NCBI RefSeq assembly: GCF_003298505.1
Contig: NZ_QNGB01000004.1
Coordinates: 96,001-160,000, forward strand
DNA length: 64,000 nt
Reading direction: 5' to 3'
Origin: Roseovarius sp. TE539
GTDB taxonomy: Bacteria > Pseudomonadota > Alphaproteobacteria > Rhodobacterales > Rhodobacteraceae
Shown here: in pieces, positions 41,079 to 49,389 of the stretch
Layout: each line of letters opens with the position of its first letter
How positions within the stretch are numbered: position 1 is the stretch's first letter
The notes under the pieces: model-generated
Database searches by the model: none
Told to the model about the DNA's origin: nothing
What the model saw: only the letters and a program-made list of their open reading frames with translations
Program-made: the position numbers and the translations under genes

Positions 41079-41885
41079 ATGCGGCGTGTTTTCCTGTTTC
41101 TTGTCGCGGTCCTGACCGTTGCTTCGCCGGTGGCGGCGGATGGCTCCGGCCTTCGGCGGCTGAACACGGGTGATGAGAATCGTGGCTGGGAGGCGGTTGG
41201 CAGGCTGGACCTGGATGGCAGGGAGCTGTGTACCGGCGCGCTTATCGAGCCCGATCTTGTACTTACAGCCGCGCATTGCCTGTTCGACAGGACCACGAAG
41301 CAGCGTGTGGATCCCGCGCGCATCGAGTTTCTTGCGGGTTGGCGAAACGGACGGGCCTCGGCTTATCGCTGGATCCGCCGTGCCGTCGTGCATCCGGACT
41401 ATGAATTCAGCCACAACATCATCGCGGATCGGGTACGCAACGATGTGGCGCTACTTGAACTTCATCACCCGATCAGGAACACACGCGTGCGGCCTTTCCC
41501 GACCGACCAGCGCCCGCGCGAGGGGCAGAGGATCGGTATCGTCAGCTACGGCAAAGGCCGGTACGAAGCCCCGTCGCTGGAGGAGATGTGTGATGTGATG
41601 ACACAGCATCGCGGTGTTCTGGTGATGTCCTGCGATGTTGATTTCGGCTCCTCCGGCGCGCCGATCTTCACATTCGAGACAGGCCGTCCGCGGGTTGTAT
41701 CCGTGGTGTCCGGGATGGCCGAGGTGGACGGGCGCAAGGTATCCCTCGGTACGCAACTGGAAAAGCCGTTGCAGATTCTCAAGGCACAGCTCGCCTCGGG
41801 GCAGGGGGTGTTCCAGGCGCCGCCGCCGAAAACGTCGGGCGTGGGTGAGCGTCGTGATATAGGTGCCAAATTCGCCAAGCCGTGA
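41079..41885 (+). CDS. Exported trypsin-like serine protease (V8/glutamyl-endopeptidase-like)
   Basis: A 268-residue secreted or periplasmic chymotrypsin-fold protease. A signal peptide (MRRVFLFLVAVLTVASPVAA) precedes the domain. The catalytic triad is visible: His in LVLTAAHCLFD, Asp in VRNDVALLEL and Ser in DVDFGSSGAPIF, where the usual GDSGGP is GSSGAP. Cysteines near CTGALI/AHC and CDVM/SCDVDF can form the two expected disulfides. About 35 C-terminal residues after the protease fold are Pro/Gly rich. GGGG lies upstream of the ATG at 41079. It stands alone between glcF and the heat-shock gene. Confidence 0.87.
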   Translation: MRRVFLFLVAVLTVASPVAADGSGLRRLNTGDENRGWEAVGRLDLDGRELCTGALIEPDLVLTAAHCLFDRTTKQRVDPARIEFLAGWRNGRASAYRWIRRAVVHPDYEFSHNIIADRVRNDVALLELHHPIRNTRVRPFPTDQRPREGQRIGIVSYGKGRYEAPSLEEMCDVMTQHRGVLVMSCDVDFGSSGAPIFTFETGRPRVVSVVSGMAEVDGRKVSLGTQLEKPLQILKAQLASGQGVFQAPPPKTSGVGERRDIGAKFAKP

Positions 41886-41924
41886 CCGGGCGGCGGCGGG
41901 CCGGATCCGGAAAAACCGGCAGTA

Positions 41925-41953
41925 TTGAAAAGACTTTCGCGATTTCCCATATT
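41925..41953 (+). promoter_or_regulatory. Sigma-32 (RpoH) heat-shock promoter of the hsp20 gene
   Basis: TTGAA at 41925-41929, a 16-bp spacer, then CCCATATT at 41946-41953 match the heat-shock consensus (CTTGAA and CCCATNT). The clpB promoter in this window has the same two elements with the same spacer length. Transcription would start near 41960, giving a leader of about 90 nt. Confidence 0.8.
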
Positions 41954-41959
41954 ACCCGC

Positions 41960-42048
41960 GCAGGGCGCCCGGACCGGGGCCTTGCCGTTCGTGCCTGTCC
42001 CGCAAAGGGAAGGCAACTTCACAGGTATCGCTCAAAGGAGGATAACCC
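41960..42048 (+). ncRNA. ROSE-like RNA thermometer in the hsp20 leader
   Basis: Just before the start codon TATC-G-CTC (42026-42033) pairs with GAG-GATA (42038-42044) around an AAAG loop, leaving one unpaired G. The 3' arm contains the ribosome-binding site AGGAGGAT. UCGCU opposite the Shine-Dalgarno with a bulged G is the signature of ROSE thermometers (UYGCU). Upstream, TTGCC/GGCAA and TCCC/GGGA stems can form. Leader length of about 90 nt also fits. Confidence 0.72.
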
Positions 42049-42519
42049 ATGCGAAACTTTGATCTTGCTCCGCTCTATCGGGCAACCGTCGGTTTTGACC
42101 AGATCGCTGAAATGATGGATCGCGTTCTGTCCAGCGATGTCAGCCAGCCGACCTATCCACCCTACAACATCGAGAAGACGGACGATGACTCCTACCGCAT
42201 TTCGATCGCGGTTGCCGGCTTCTCGGAAAATGACCTGTCCGTCGAGGTCAAGGAAGGCGCCCTGATCGTTTCCGCCCGCAAGGCCGAAGACGATGATCAG
42301 CGGACCTACCTGCATCGCGGTATCGCGACGCGGGCCTTCGAACGCAAGTTCCAGCTTGCCGATCATGTACGCGTGACCGGGGCGACCCATGCTGATGGTA
42401 TGCTGCACATAGAACTGGTGCGCGAAGTGCCCGAAGCCCTGAAGCCCCGCCAGATCGAGATCAGCAGCGGAGGCACGAGCACCGACAAGGATGTAGTCGA
42501 TGCCAAGGCCGTGAACTGA
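42049..42519 (+). CDS. ibpA: Small heat-shock protein, Hsp20/IbpA family
   Basis: A 156-residue alpha-crystallin-type chaperone that binds unfolding proteins in the cytoplasm. The N-terminal MRNFDLAPLYRATVGFDQIAEMMDRVL and the alpha-crystallin domain (about 35-125; YPPYNIEKTDDDSYRISIAVAGFSENDLSVEVKEGALIV, then YLHRGIATRAFERKFQLADHV and ADGMLHIELVREVPE) are typical of the IbpA/HspA class. The AAAGGAGGATAA ribosome-binding site is strong but folded in a hairpin. Expression is expected to be controlled twice by heat: transcription from the sigma-32 promoter and translation by the ROSE-like leader. Confidence 0.95.
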   Translation: MRNFDLAPLYRATVGFDQIAEMMDRVLSSDVSQPTYPPYNIEKTDDDSYRISIAVAGFSENDLSVEVKEGALIVSARKAEDDDQRTYLHRGIATRAFERKFQLADHVRVTGATHADGMLHIELVREVPEALKPRQIEISSGGTSTDKDVVDAKAVN

Positions 42520-42541
42520 ACCGCGCAACGGCTGAAAATAG

Positions 42542-42568
42542 GGTCACGGGCTTTCGAAGTCCGTGACC
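42542..42568 (+). terminator. Long hairpin after hsp20
   Basis: GGTCACGG pairs with CCGTGACC, enclosing the self-complementary CTTTCGAAG, 22 bp after the hsp20 stop codon. There is no T run behind it, so it may protect the mRNA 3' end or terminate only weakly. Confidence 0.4.
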
Positions 42569-42598
42569 GGCAGGCGACATCCGCCAAGCACCCCTTTC

Positions 42599-42624
42599 CC
42601 GGCCGGCGCAGCCCCGGCCGGTTT
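42599..42624 (+). terminator. Probable hsp20 terminator
   Basis: CCGGCCGG, 7-nt loop, CCGGCCGG, then TTT (42622-42624). Strong stem with a short T run between convergent hsp20 and gabD. Confidence 0.5.
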
Positions 42625-42675
42625 CATCGTCAAAGGGCCTGTGCCGCACTGCGACATGCCGCAATCTGTTTCGAC

Positions 42676-42720
42676 ACTCGGCACTCGGCACTCGGCACTC
42701 CGCCGACGAAGCCGGCGGAG
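42676..42720. repeat. Short tandem repeat followed by a perfect hairpin
   Basis: Three full ACTCGGC units and a partial fourth (42676-42700) run into CTCCGCCG, loop ACGAAGC, CGGCGGAG (42698-42720). The 7-bp array could change length by slippage. The hairpin lies just beyond the gabD stop on the opposite strand and may serve it as a terminator. Confidence 0.6.
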
Positions 42721-42758
42721 TGGTCTGCAGCTTTGCCCTGTCCGGGGGCAGGGTGGAA

Positions 42759-44231
42759 TCAGACGCTTGTGCAGATGTATTTCATCTCCAGAAACTCGTC
42801 GATGCCGTGATGGCTGCCTTCGCGCCCCAGACCTGATTGCTTCACGCCGCCGAACGGGGCGACCTCTGTCGAGATGATCCCGGTGTTCACGCCGACGATC
42901 CCGTATTCGAGTGCCTCGGCTACCTTGGTGACGCGGCTGAGATCCTTGGCGTAGAAGTAAGAGGCAAGGCCGAATATCGTGTCGTTTGCCATCTCGATCA
43001 CGTCATCCTCGTCCTTGAAGCGAAAGAGCGGGGCCAGCGGACCGAAGGTTTCGTCGGTGGCAAAAGCCATCTCCTGCGTGGCCTCGGTGACGATTGTCGG
43101 CGGAAGGAAATACCCCGGCCCCTCGACGGATTCGCCATCGCCCATGATGACCTTGGCGCCCTTGGCGGTGGCATCGGCCACGTGCTCGCGCACTTTCTCG
43201 ATCGCGTCGGCGTTGATAAGCGGGCCGAGGGCCACGCCCTCCTCAAGCCCGTCTCCCATTTTCAGCTTGGTCACCGCCTCTTTGAGTCTCGCCGCGAAGT
43301 CGTCGTACACTCCGTCCTGCACGTAAATGCGGTTGGCACACACGCAGGTCTGACCGTTGTTGCGAAACTTGCACATGATCGCGCCGTCCACCGCCGCGTC
43401 CAGATCGGCGTCGTCGAAGACGATGAACGGCGCATTCCCGCCAAGTTCCATGGAACATTTCATGACGCTGTCGGCAGCTTGTCTAAGAAGGATGCGGCCG
43501 ACTTCGGTGCTGCCGGTGAAGGTAAGCTTGCGCACCGCCGGATTTTCGCAGAATTCCTTGCCGATCTCGGAGGCCCGGGAGGACGTGACGACGCTGAACA
43601 CGCCACGGGGTATGCCCGCGCGTTCGGCCAGCACGCCAAGAACCGTGGCAGACAGTGGCGTTTCCGCAGCAGGGCGCCCCACAAAGGCGCAGCCAGCGGC
43701 AAGGGCCGGGCCGGCCTTGCGGGTGATCATCGCATTGGGAAAGTTCCAGGGCGTGATCGAGGCCGCAACACCGATCGGCTGCTTTATCACGGTGATCCGC
43801 TTGTCACGCTGATGGCCGGGGATGGTTTCGCCGTAGACGCGTTTGGCCTCCTCGGCGAAAAATTCCACGAAACTGGCACCGTAGGCGATTTCACCCTTGG
43901 CCTCTGCCAGTGGCTTGCCCTGTTCGGCGGTCAGGATGATGCCGAGGTCTTCCTGATTTTCCATCATCAGGTCGAACCATTTGCGCAGCACTTGCGCGCG
44001 TTCCTTGCCGGTCCATTGCCTCCATTCCTTCTGTGCCTTTTCTGCCTCTGCGATGGCCCGGGCGACCTGGCCACGGCTCAAGTCGGCGACATTGGCGATC
44101 ACGTCGCCGCGGGCGGGGTTGGTCACCTCGAAAGTGCCCTCGTCTCCATCCGTCCATTCGCCGGCCACGTAGGCCTGCTCGGCCAGAAGGCTCGGGTCGT
44201 TCAGCAGCGATTTCAGATCGGTCGTGGCCAT
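42759..44231 (-). CDS. gabD: Succinate-semialdehyde dehydrogenase (GabD-type)
   Basis: A 490-residue aldehyde dehydrogenase oxidising succinate semialdehyde to succinate, the last step of GABA breakdown. It aligns by eye with E. coli GabD through its length. Catalytic Cys296 is in NNGQTCVCAN, with Cys298 in the redox-switch position, and the general base Glu262 in SMELGGNAPF. The cofactor turn is FTGSTEVGR. Odd: the segment usually reading VxKPA is FVGRPA (R186), replacing a lysine that contacts the cofactor ribose or phosphate. The C-terminal ICTSV closes the family pattern. No GABA transaminase gene is close by. It is convergent with hsp20. Confidence 0.92.
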   Translation of the reverse strand: MATTDLKSLLNDPSLLAEQAYVAGEWTDGDEGTFEVTNPARGDVIANVADLSRGQVARAIAEAEKAQKEWRQWTGKERAQVLRKWFDLMMENQEDLGIILTAEQGKPLAEAKGEIAYGASFVEFFAEEAKRVYGETIPGHQRDKRITVIKQPIGVAASITPWNFPNAMITRKAGPALAAGCAFVGRPAAETPLSATVLGVLAERAGIPRGVFSVVTSSRASEIGKEFCENPAVRKLTFTGSTEVGRILLRQAADSVMKCSMELGGNAPFIVFDDADLDAAVDGAIMCKFRNNGQTCVCANRIYVQDGVYDDFAARLKEAVTKLKMGDGLEEGVALGPLINADAIEKVREHVADATAKGAKVIMGDGESVEGPGYFLPPTIVTEATQEMAFATDETFGPLAPLFRFKDEDDVIEMANDTIFGLASYFYAKDLSRVTKVAEALEYGIVGVNTGIISTEVAPFGGVKQSGLGREGSHHGIDEFLEMKYICTSV

Positions 44232-44311
44232 TGTGCACCTCTCAGGTTTTCATCTCGCGTTGCCGCCGCATTCTAGGGTAGGCTGAGGCGGAGTGACAGG
44301 CCGGAAGTACA

Positions 44312-45100
44312 ATGGAACTGGATGACGCATATGCCAACGCCGCCCACATACCCGGCGCGGCGGAGTATCCGTTGCGGTGGATGTCGGACGCGTCCGCCTT
44401 TCGGGCCGCACTGGAGGCCCGGGGACGCGCCGAAACGGGGATTCCATACGGTAAGGGTGCGCGGCAGGTGTTCGATCTCTTCCTGACCGAAGGTCCGGCA
44501 AAGGGATTGTGCGTATTCGTCCACGGTGGTTATTGGCTCCGGTTCGATCGCAGCTACTGGTCCCACCTTGCGGGCGGGGCGCTGGCGCGGGGATGGGCGG
44601 TGGCGATGCCGTCCTATGATCTGTGCCCGGATGTGCGTATTTGCGAAATCACGCGGCAGATCGCGCAGGCGGTCACTTCGGCGGCGGCAAGGGTAAACGG
44701 GCCGCTGGTGCTGACGGGACATTCGGCAGGCGGGCATCTGGTGGCGCGGATGTGCGTTGACGGTGTGCTGCCCGAGGATGTGGGCACGCGTTTGCAGCAG
44801 GTTGTCCCCATTTCCCCGGTGGCAGACCTGCGCCCATTGCTCAAGACGTCGATGAACGATCAATTCCGCATGGATATCGGCATGGCTGAAGCCGAAAGTC
44901 CGGTCCTGATGGCGCCCAGAAATGTCCCCGTGACAGTCTGGGTCGGCGGGGAAGAGCGACCGGTGTTTCTGGATCAGGCGCAGTGGCTGGCGCAGGCCTG
45001 GCGCTGCGGGTTGAAGGTTGCGGAAGGGCGTCACCATTTCGATGTCATAGACGCCCTGGCCGAACCGCAAAGCGAACTCTGCACCACGCTCTGCGGTTGA
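44312..45100 (+). CDS. Alpha/beta hydrolase, kynurenine-formamidase-like
   Basis: A 262-residue hydrolase. It has the HGGYW oxyanion motif (CVFVHGGYWLRFDRSYWSHL) typical of eukaryote-like kynurenine formamidases, the nucleophile Ser in LTGHSAGGHLVARM, and a C-terminal His-Asp region (GRHHFDVIDALA). Such enzymes hydrolyse N-formylkynurenine or other aryl formamides and short esters. No tryptophan 2,3-dioxygenase or kynureninase gene lies nearby, so the substrate is open. Cytoplasmic, no signal peptide. It is divergent from gabD with about 80 bp between them, and ends 13 bp before the convergent P1 peptidase. Confidence 0.82.
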   Translation: MELDDAYANAAHIPGAAEYPLRWMSDASAFRAALEARGRAETGIPYGKGARQVFDLFLTEGPAKGLCVFVHGGYWLRFDRSYWSHLAGGALARGWAVAMPSYDLCPDVRICEITRQIAQAVTSAAARVNGPLVLTGHSAGGHLVARMCVDGVLPEDVGTRLQQVVPISPVADLRPLLKTSMNDQFRMDIGMAEAESPVLMAPRNVPVTVWVGGEERPVFLDQAQWLAQAWRCGLKVAEGRHHFDVIDALAEPQSELCTTLCG

Positions 45101-45113
45101 TCCGTGTGACCCG

Positions 45114-46118
45114 TCAAGTCTTTCCGCCATGCTGATCTGCCCAGCAGGGTCGTGTATCGCCCTGTGCCGGAACGGCCTCGAACACTGCCCGCGCGATCGC
45201 CCTGGCCATGCAGACGGCTCCGGCATGACCGAGAGCCATCGTATCAAAGAGCGGTTCTGCAAGTGGCATGCGGCCTGTCGCGGCGGCAAAGATCAGGTCC
45301 CCGTCCATTGGCGTATGGGCTGGAACCAGCGCGCGAGCAAGCCCGTCGTGGGCGGCGGTTGCAAACCTTGTGCATTGCGGCTTGGTCAGGGTGGCGTCGG
45401 TGGCGACGATACCGATCGTCGTGTTGGCATGGGCCGCGAGCTTTGTCAGCGGCATCGCCATGTCAGGAAAGGAGCGGGCAGGACCCAAGCCACCGAATTC
45501 GGCCTCCATTTCAAATGGTGCAGCCCAGAAATGAGGGCCGGCTCCGACCGTTGCCGAACCCAGTGCATTGACTGCAACCAGCGCTCCGACGCGATGACCG
45601 GAAGGCAGAACGAGCGAGGCGGAGCCGAGGCCCCCTTTGTGGGTCGCCGTTGTGGCGCCGGTCCCTGCTCCGACTGAACCCAAGGTGAAATTCCCGGATG
45701 CCGCATCAAGTGCCGCATGGCCGAGCTTCCGGTACGGATTCTCGCGCCACGCCTTGTCTCCGCCATTGACCAGATCGAAAAGAATCGCCCCCGGCACGAT
45801 GGGCACATTCTGATCCCCGACGACAAATCCGCGCCCCTGTCCTCTCAGCGTGTCGGCCACGGATGACGCAGCATCGAGTCCGAAGGCGGATCCCCCGGAA
45901 AGAACCAGCGCGTCAACTTCACCCACCGTCTTGTCTGGCGCCAGCAGATCGGTTTCACGACTGCCGGGCGCACCGCCCATCACATGAACTCCGGCCGTGA
46001 ACGGGGTGTCGCCGATCAGGACAGTGGTTCCCGATTTCAAACGATCGTCGCTCGCGTTGCCGACCCTCAGGCCCGGTACGTCGGTGATCAGGTTCAAGGG
46101 GCCGGGCCGGGCATTCAT
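45114..46118 (-). CDS. P1 (S58/DmpA, NylC-like) N-terminal-nucleophile amidase
   Basis: A 334-residue enzyme of the P1 family, whose precursors cut themselves to expose a catalytic Thr or Ser. The family start ITDVPGLRVGNASDDRLKSGTTVLI and the ALVLSGGSAFGLDAASSVADTL block are clear. The likely self-cleavage site is N232/T233 in HANTTIGIVATDATL, as in the nylon-oligomer hydrolase NylC. The mature enzyme cleaves amide bonds, such as beta-peptides, D-aminopeptides or cyclic amides; the natural substrate is unknown. No signal peptide, so cytoplasmic. It is divergent from the creatinase gene, with a 168-bp shared upstream region. Confidence 0.88.
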   Translation of the reverse strand: MNARPGPLNLITDVPGLRVGNASDDRLKSGTTVLIGDTPFTAGVHVMGGAPGSRETDLLAPDKTVGEVDALVLSGGSAFGLDAASSVADTLRGQGRGFVVGDQNVPIVPGAILFDLVNGGDKAWRENPYRKLGHAALDAASGNFTLGSVGAGTGATTATHKGGLGSASLVLPSGHRVGALVAVNALGSATVGAGPHFWAAPFEMEAEFGGLGPARSFPDMAMPLTKLAAHANTTIGIVATDATLTKPQCTRFATAAHDGLARALVPAHTPMDGDLIFAAATGRMPLAEPLFDTMALGHAGAVCMARAIARAVFEAVPAQGDTRPCWADQHGGKT

Positions 46119-46286
46119 GGTTTCAATCCTTTCGGTGAGTCAGGTTGCATCTTGCCAGAACGTTCAGGATCAGCAAGGAAAGGCGGGGCCGCGGGCGATG
46201 GCGTCGCCCTGGTTCCGGACAGGAAACGGCCGCGAATATCCAACAGTCCTGAACGCCGGGACCTTTCCTTGAAGAGGAGGGTCAAG

Positions 46287-47495
46287 ATGACTGCACGTCC
46301 TGACATGTACCGTTTCCACAATGGCGAAAAGGCCGGGCTGCCCTTTGCCGAAATCGAATACGAGGCGCGCCTGAAAGAATTGCGCCGGCACCTAGACGAG
46401 GCCGGTGCCGAGGCGGTGGTGTTCACGTCGATGCATGCCGTGGCCTATTACAGCGGATTCCTTTATTGCGCATTCGGGCGCCAATACGGGCTGGTGGTCA
46501 CCTCATCGGAATGCGTGACGATTTCAGCGGGTATCGACGCCGGTCAACCATGGCGCCGGTGTCACGGTGACAACATCACCTACACAGACTGGAGGCGCGA
46601 CAACTTCTGGCGCGCAGTCCGGTCGGTGACGGGCGAGAACAGGGTCGTGGGCTATGAAGGCGATCACCTGACCCTGTCCGGCCGCGACCGGATGGAGGAT
46701 TTCCTCAAGCCGTTGACAATGGTCGATATGGCGCCGGCCTCCATGCGGCAGCGCATGCAAAAATCCCCCGCCGAGATCGCCCTGATACGTGAAGGCGCGC
46801 GGATCGCCGACGTGGGTGGTTACGCGATTCGCGATGCGGTGAAGGAAGGCACGCGCGAGATCGACGTGGCCATGACCGGCCGCGATGCGATGGAACTGGA
46901 GATCGCCCGCAGCTTTCCCGAGGCCGAATATCGCGATACGTGGGTCTGGTTCCAGTCGGGGCTCAACACGGATGGCGCGCACAACCCCGTCACCAGCCGC
47001 AAGCTGCACCGTGGCGATATCCTGAGCCTCAACACCTTTCCGATGATCTCAGGCTATTACACGGCCCTTGAGCGCACCATGTTCGTCGGTGACGTGGATC
47101 AGGCCAGCCGATCCATCTGGACCGCGAACGTCGGTGCGCATGAATTCGGCATGTCGCTGCTGAAACCCGGGGCGAGTTGTGCGGGCGTCACATGTGCCAT
47201 CAACGATTTCCTCGCCGAACGGGATCTGTTGCAATACAGGACATTCGGATATGGGCATTCCTTCGGTATTCTAAGCCACTATTACGGCCGTGAGGCGGGG
47301 CTGGAACTGCGCGAGGATATCGACACCGTACTGCAACCGGGCATGGTGATCTCGATGGAGCCGATGCTGACCATCCCCCAAGGTCAGCCGGGAGCGGGCG
47401 GATACCGCGAACACGACATTCTGCTGATCACGGAAGACGGCAGCGAGAATATCACCGGTTATCCATATGGCCCGGACTTCAACATCGTCGGGTGA
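46287..47495 (+). CDS. Creatinase (creatine amidinohydrolase)
   Basis: A 402-residue pita-bread-fold (M24-like) enzyme with the same length as Pseudomonas creatinase. Landmark segments are almost superimposable: FLYCAFGRQYGLVVT, IDAGQPWRR, TYTDWRRDNF, FQSGLNTDGAHNPVTSRKL, SLNTFPMISGYYTALERTMF and RTFGYGHSFGILSHYYGREA. The catalytic histidine falls at H232, exactly its position in the Pseudomonas enzyme. Metal ligands of true M24 peptidases are missing, as expected. It converts creatine to sarcosine and urea. GAGGAGG precedes the ATG at 46287; longer frames upstream were discarded. No creatininase, sarcosine oxidase or urease gene is in the window. A broader guanidino-acid substrate cannot be excluded. 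Confidence 0.88.
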   Translation: MTARPDMYRFHNGEKAGLPFAEIEYEARLKELRRHLDEAGAEAVVFTSMHAVAYYSGFLYCAFGRQYGLVVTSSECVTISAGIDAGQPWRRCHGDNITYTDWRRDNFWRAVRSVTGENRVVGYEGDHLTLSGRDRMEDFLKPLTMVDMAPASMRQRMQKSPAEIALIREGARIADVGGYAIRDAVKEGTREIDVAMTGRDAMELEIARSFPEAEYRDTWVWFQSGLNTDGAHNPVTSRKLHRGDILSLNTFPMISGYYTALERTMFVGDVDQASRSIWTANVGAHEFGMSLLKPGASCAGVTCAINDFLAERDLLQYRTFGYGHSFGILSHYYGREAGLELREDIDTVLQPGMVISMEPMLTIPQGQPGAGGYREHDILLITEDGSENITGYPYGPDFNIVG

Positions 47496-47640
47496 AGTGA
47501 AGCGCCGGCGCAAGAAAGCCTTTGCGGCGCGGGCACGTTCCATTTGGCGTTTTGCGTGCCCATGCCGCGTACGGCAAGCCTCAACGCAGTGAGGAAGAGC
47601 GGTTTCCAAGGCCGTGCTTGCCGGATTCGAGGGCCGGGCG

Positions 47641-48195
47641 TCAGCTTCCGAAACGGCCCAGCTTGCGGAAATCCATGGTGCCGAGGACCTCGAGGATCAG
47701 GTCGGTAGTGTCGCCCGCACCCTTGACCATGATACGATTGTCGACAAGGCCGGTCACCTCGCCATCCTTGACCATGAATTTCTCGCGGCCCACGCGTTCG
47801 ACTTTGGCGCCCAGCATCGCGGCATTGCCGATCATGCCGGCCATCGCCCCGACCATCGGGTTGTCGGCCATCAGGGTAATGGTGAAACTGGTGCCGTCTT
47901 TGGTGTATTCGGCCTCGGCACCGACACCGCCGCCCATCATCGCGAGCCCGGCGTTCATTTCCCTGTTGACGCTGCGTGACCATCCTTCGGGGGCTGGGGG
48001 CAGGAATTCCACCAGGGCGTCGGTCTTCATGGCCATCATGAGCTGCTTGGCATAATCCAGCTCCTCAATCGCGTATTGCATGTCGCCGTCTTCGTAGGCA
48101 TCGAGTGCGCTTTGCAGCGTATCGGTGACCTCGTCGGCGCCGGCTGGCAAGACGAGCCCGGCAATCAGGGCCGGCAAGATGAAAATTGTACGCAT
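47641..48195 (-). CDS. Exported protein of unknown function
   Basis: A 184-residue protein with a signal peptide (MRTIFILPALIAGLVLPAGA). The mature part begins with a helical, acidic segment (DEVTDTLQSALDAYEDGDMQYAIEELDYAKQLM) resembling a single TPR-like hairpin, followed by a beta-rich region containing LPPAPEGWSRSVNREMNAGLAMMGGGVGAEAEYTKDGTSFTITLMADNPM and ending FMVKDGEVTGLVDNRIMVKGAG. I cannot name a family with confidence. GGAGAAG precedes the ATG at 48195; the upstream 48 codons are not coding in character. Monocistronic and periplasmic by prediction. Confidence 0.8.
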   Translation of the reverse strand: MRTIFILPALIAGLVLPAGADEVTDTLQSALDAYEDGDMQYAIEELDYAKQLMMAMKTDALVEFLPPAPEGWSRSVNREMNAGLAMMGGGVGAEAEYTKDGTSFTITLMADNPMVGAMAGMIGNAAMLGAKVERVGREKFMVKDGEVTGLVDNRIMVKGAGDTTDLILEVLGTMDFRKLGRFGS

Positions 48196-48448
48196 GAAGG
48201 CTTCTCCGTTTCGCAGGCCGGATCGTGATGTGCCCGGGTGCTGAAAATGGCGGCCATACATTCCGCACCGGCCAGGATGATGCCCGGAGGCCGTAATCTC
48301 GGACATGTTGGATGTTACCCGCCGGTGCGAGTTTTGCAAGCCGCGGCAACCGCTGCACTGGACAATTGGCGCGGCGGCGGGGCAGGGTCGTCAAGGTGTC
48401 CGCCATCTTGATGCCATCCCTGGCGGATGATGGGCAAGGGAGATACGG

Positions 48449-48715
48449 ATGGCAGCATTTGTTCGGATCGTGATCTTCGGTTTCGCCTTCCTGACGGCTG
48501 TTTATGTCATTGCCTTTCTCTGGTCCCGGTCGGTGCGTGCCGGACGTCTGAGAAAGGAATGGCGCGACAGTGGTGGTATCGGCGATATGGAAACATATGT
48601 CCGTCAAGGGCTGGAGCGGCAGGACGGGCAGGTGCGACGCAGGCTGGTCGTGCTGGTCTATGTCATTCCGGTGGCCGTGATGGTCGCCGTCATCTACATT
48701 TCGAATTTCCTCTGA
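48449..48715 (+). CDS. Small two-helix membrane protein, unknown function
   Basis: An 88-residue protein with hydrophobic segments at both ends (FVRIVIFGFAFLTAVYVIAF and LVVLVYVIPVAVMVAVIYI) flanking a charged loop (SVRAGRLRKEWRDSGGIGDMETYVRQGLERQDGQVRRR) expected in the cytoplasm or periplasm. It is a conserved-looking hypothetical type often paired with the DUF1523 gene that follows 11 bp later, so the two are probably one operon in the inner membrane. Function unknown. Confidence 0.78.
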   Translation: MAAFVRIVIFGFAFLTAVYVIAFLWSRSVRAGRLRKEWRDSGGIGDMETYVRQGLERQDGQVRRRLVVLVYVIPVAVMVAVIYISNFL

Positions 48716-48726
48716 AAGGGGCGGGC

Positions 48727-49308
48727 ATGATTTACGTCAAATGGGTTTTGCGGGGTCTCTTCTGGCTTCTGGTCCTGGCGTTCCTGCATTACACACTGCC
48801 GCAGCACGACGTCGTTCGCATAACGGATACCTATGAAAAGCGGGTCGATCCGGGCGAGAACGCGCTGTTCTGGTCGAATGCCTTGACCGGAGATGATCCC
48901 GGCCAACCCAACCGCGACGTGTTCTTCATTCAGACATTCCAGGCAGATGGCGCGCCTATGATCTATCGCAACGAGGATACCGGCTGGGGCTGGCCACCCT
49001 ATTTCAAGTTCGACACCTCGAACCTTCAGGCCGAGGCGTCGGACCTGATCTCGAAAAAATCGGCTGCGAATGCGCAATGGGTCATGATCCGTCACTACGG
49101 TTGGCGCAACGAATTCATCTCGATCTATCCCAATGCCGTGTCCCTGTGGCAGGTGGAAGGGCCGGATGCACGGATTATTCCGTGGTTCAACATTCTTGTT
49201 CTCACGCTGCTTGCCGCGGTCTACTGGGCGGTGCGTGTGCGCTGGATCCGGTTTCGCGAGAACCGAATCCAGCCGGCGGTGGATGACTGGACCGACGGCT
49301 GGGGCTGA
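48727..49308 (+). CDS. DUF1523 family membrane protein
   Basis: A 193-residue protein with an N-terminal helix (KWVLRGLFWLLVLAFLHYTL) and a C-terminal helix (PWFNILVLTLLAAVYWAVRV) around a domain likely facing the periplasm. HDVVRITDTYEKRVDPGENALFW, the FFIQTF and YRNEDTGWGWPPYFKFDTSNLQAEA blocks and the closing RHYGWRNEFISIYPNAVSL are the DUF1523 pattern, with an NEFIS-type ending. Function unknown. The start at 48727 follows a GGGGCGGG ribosome-binding site; the longer frame overlapping the preceding gene is rejected. Confidence 0.87.
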   Translation: MIYVKWVLRGLFWLLVLAFLHYTLPQHDVVRITDTYEKRVDPGENALFWSNALTGDDPGQPNRDVFFIQTFQADGAPMIYRNEDTGWGWPPYFKFDTSNLQAEASDLISKKSAANAQWVMIRHYGWRNEFISIYPNAVSLWQVEGPDARIIPWFNILVLTLLAAVYWAVRVRWIRFRENRIQPAVDDWTDGWG

Positions 49309-49389
49309 GGGTGAAGCCGCGGAGTCGCGTTGGGAATACCATTTCGTACCCGTCTGGTGATCCCGCCCTCAGGCCGGACGAGCGCGGCG

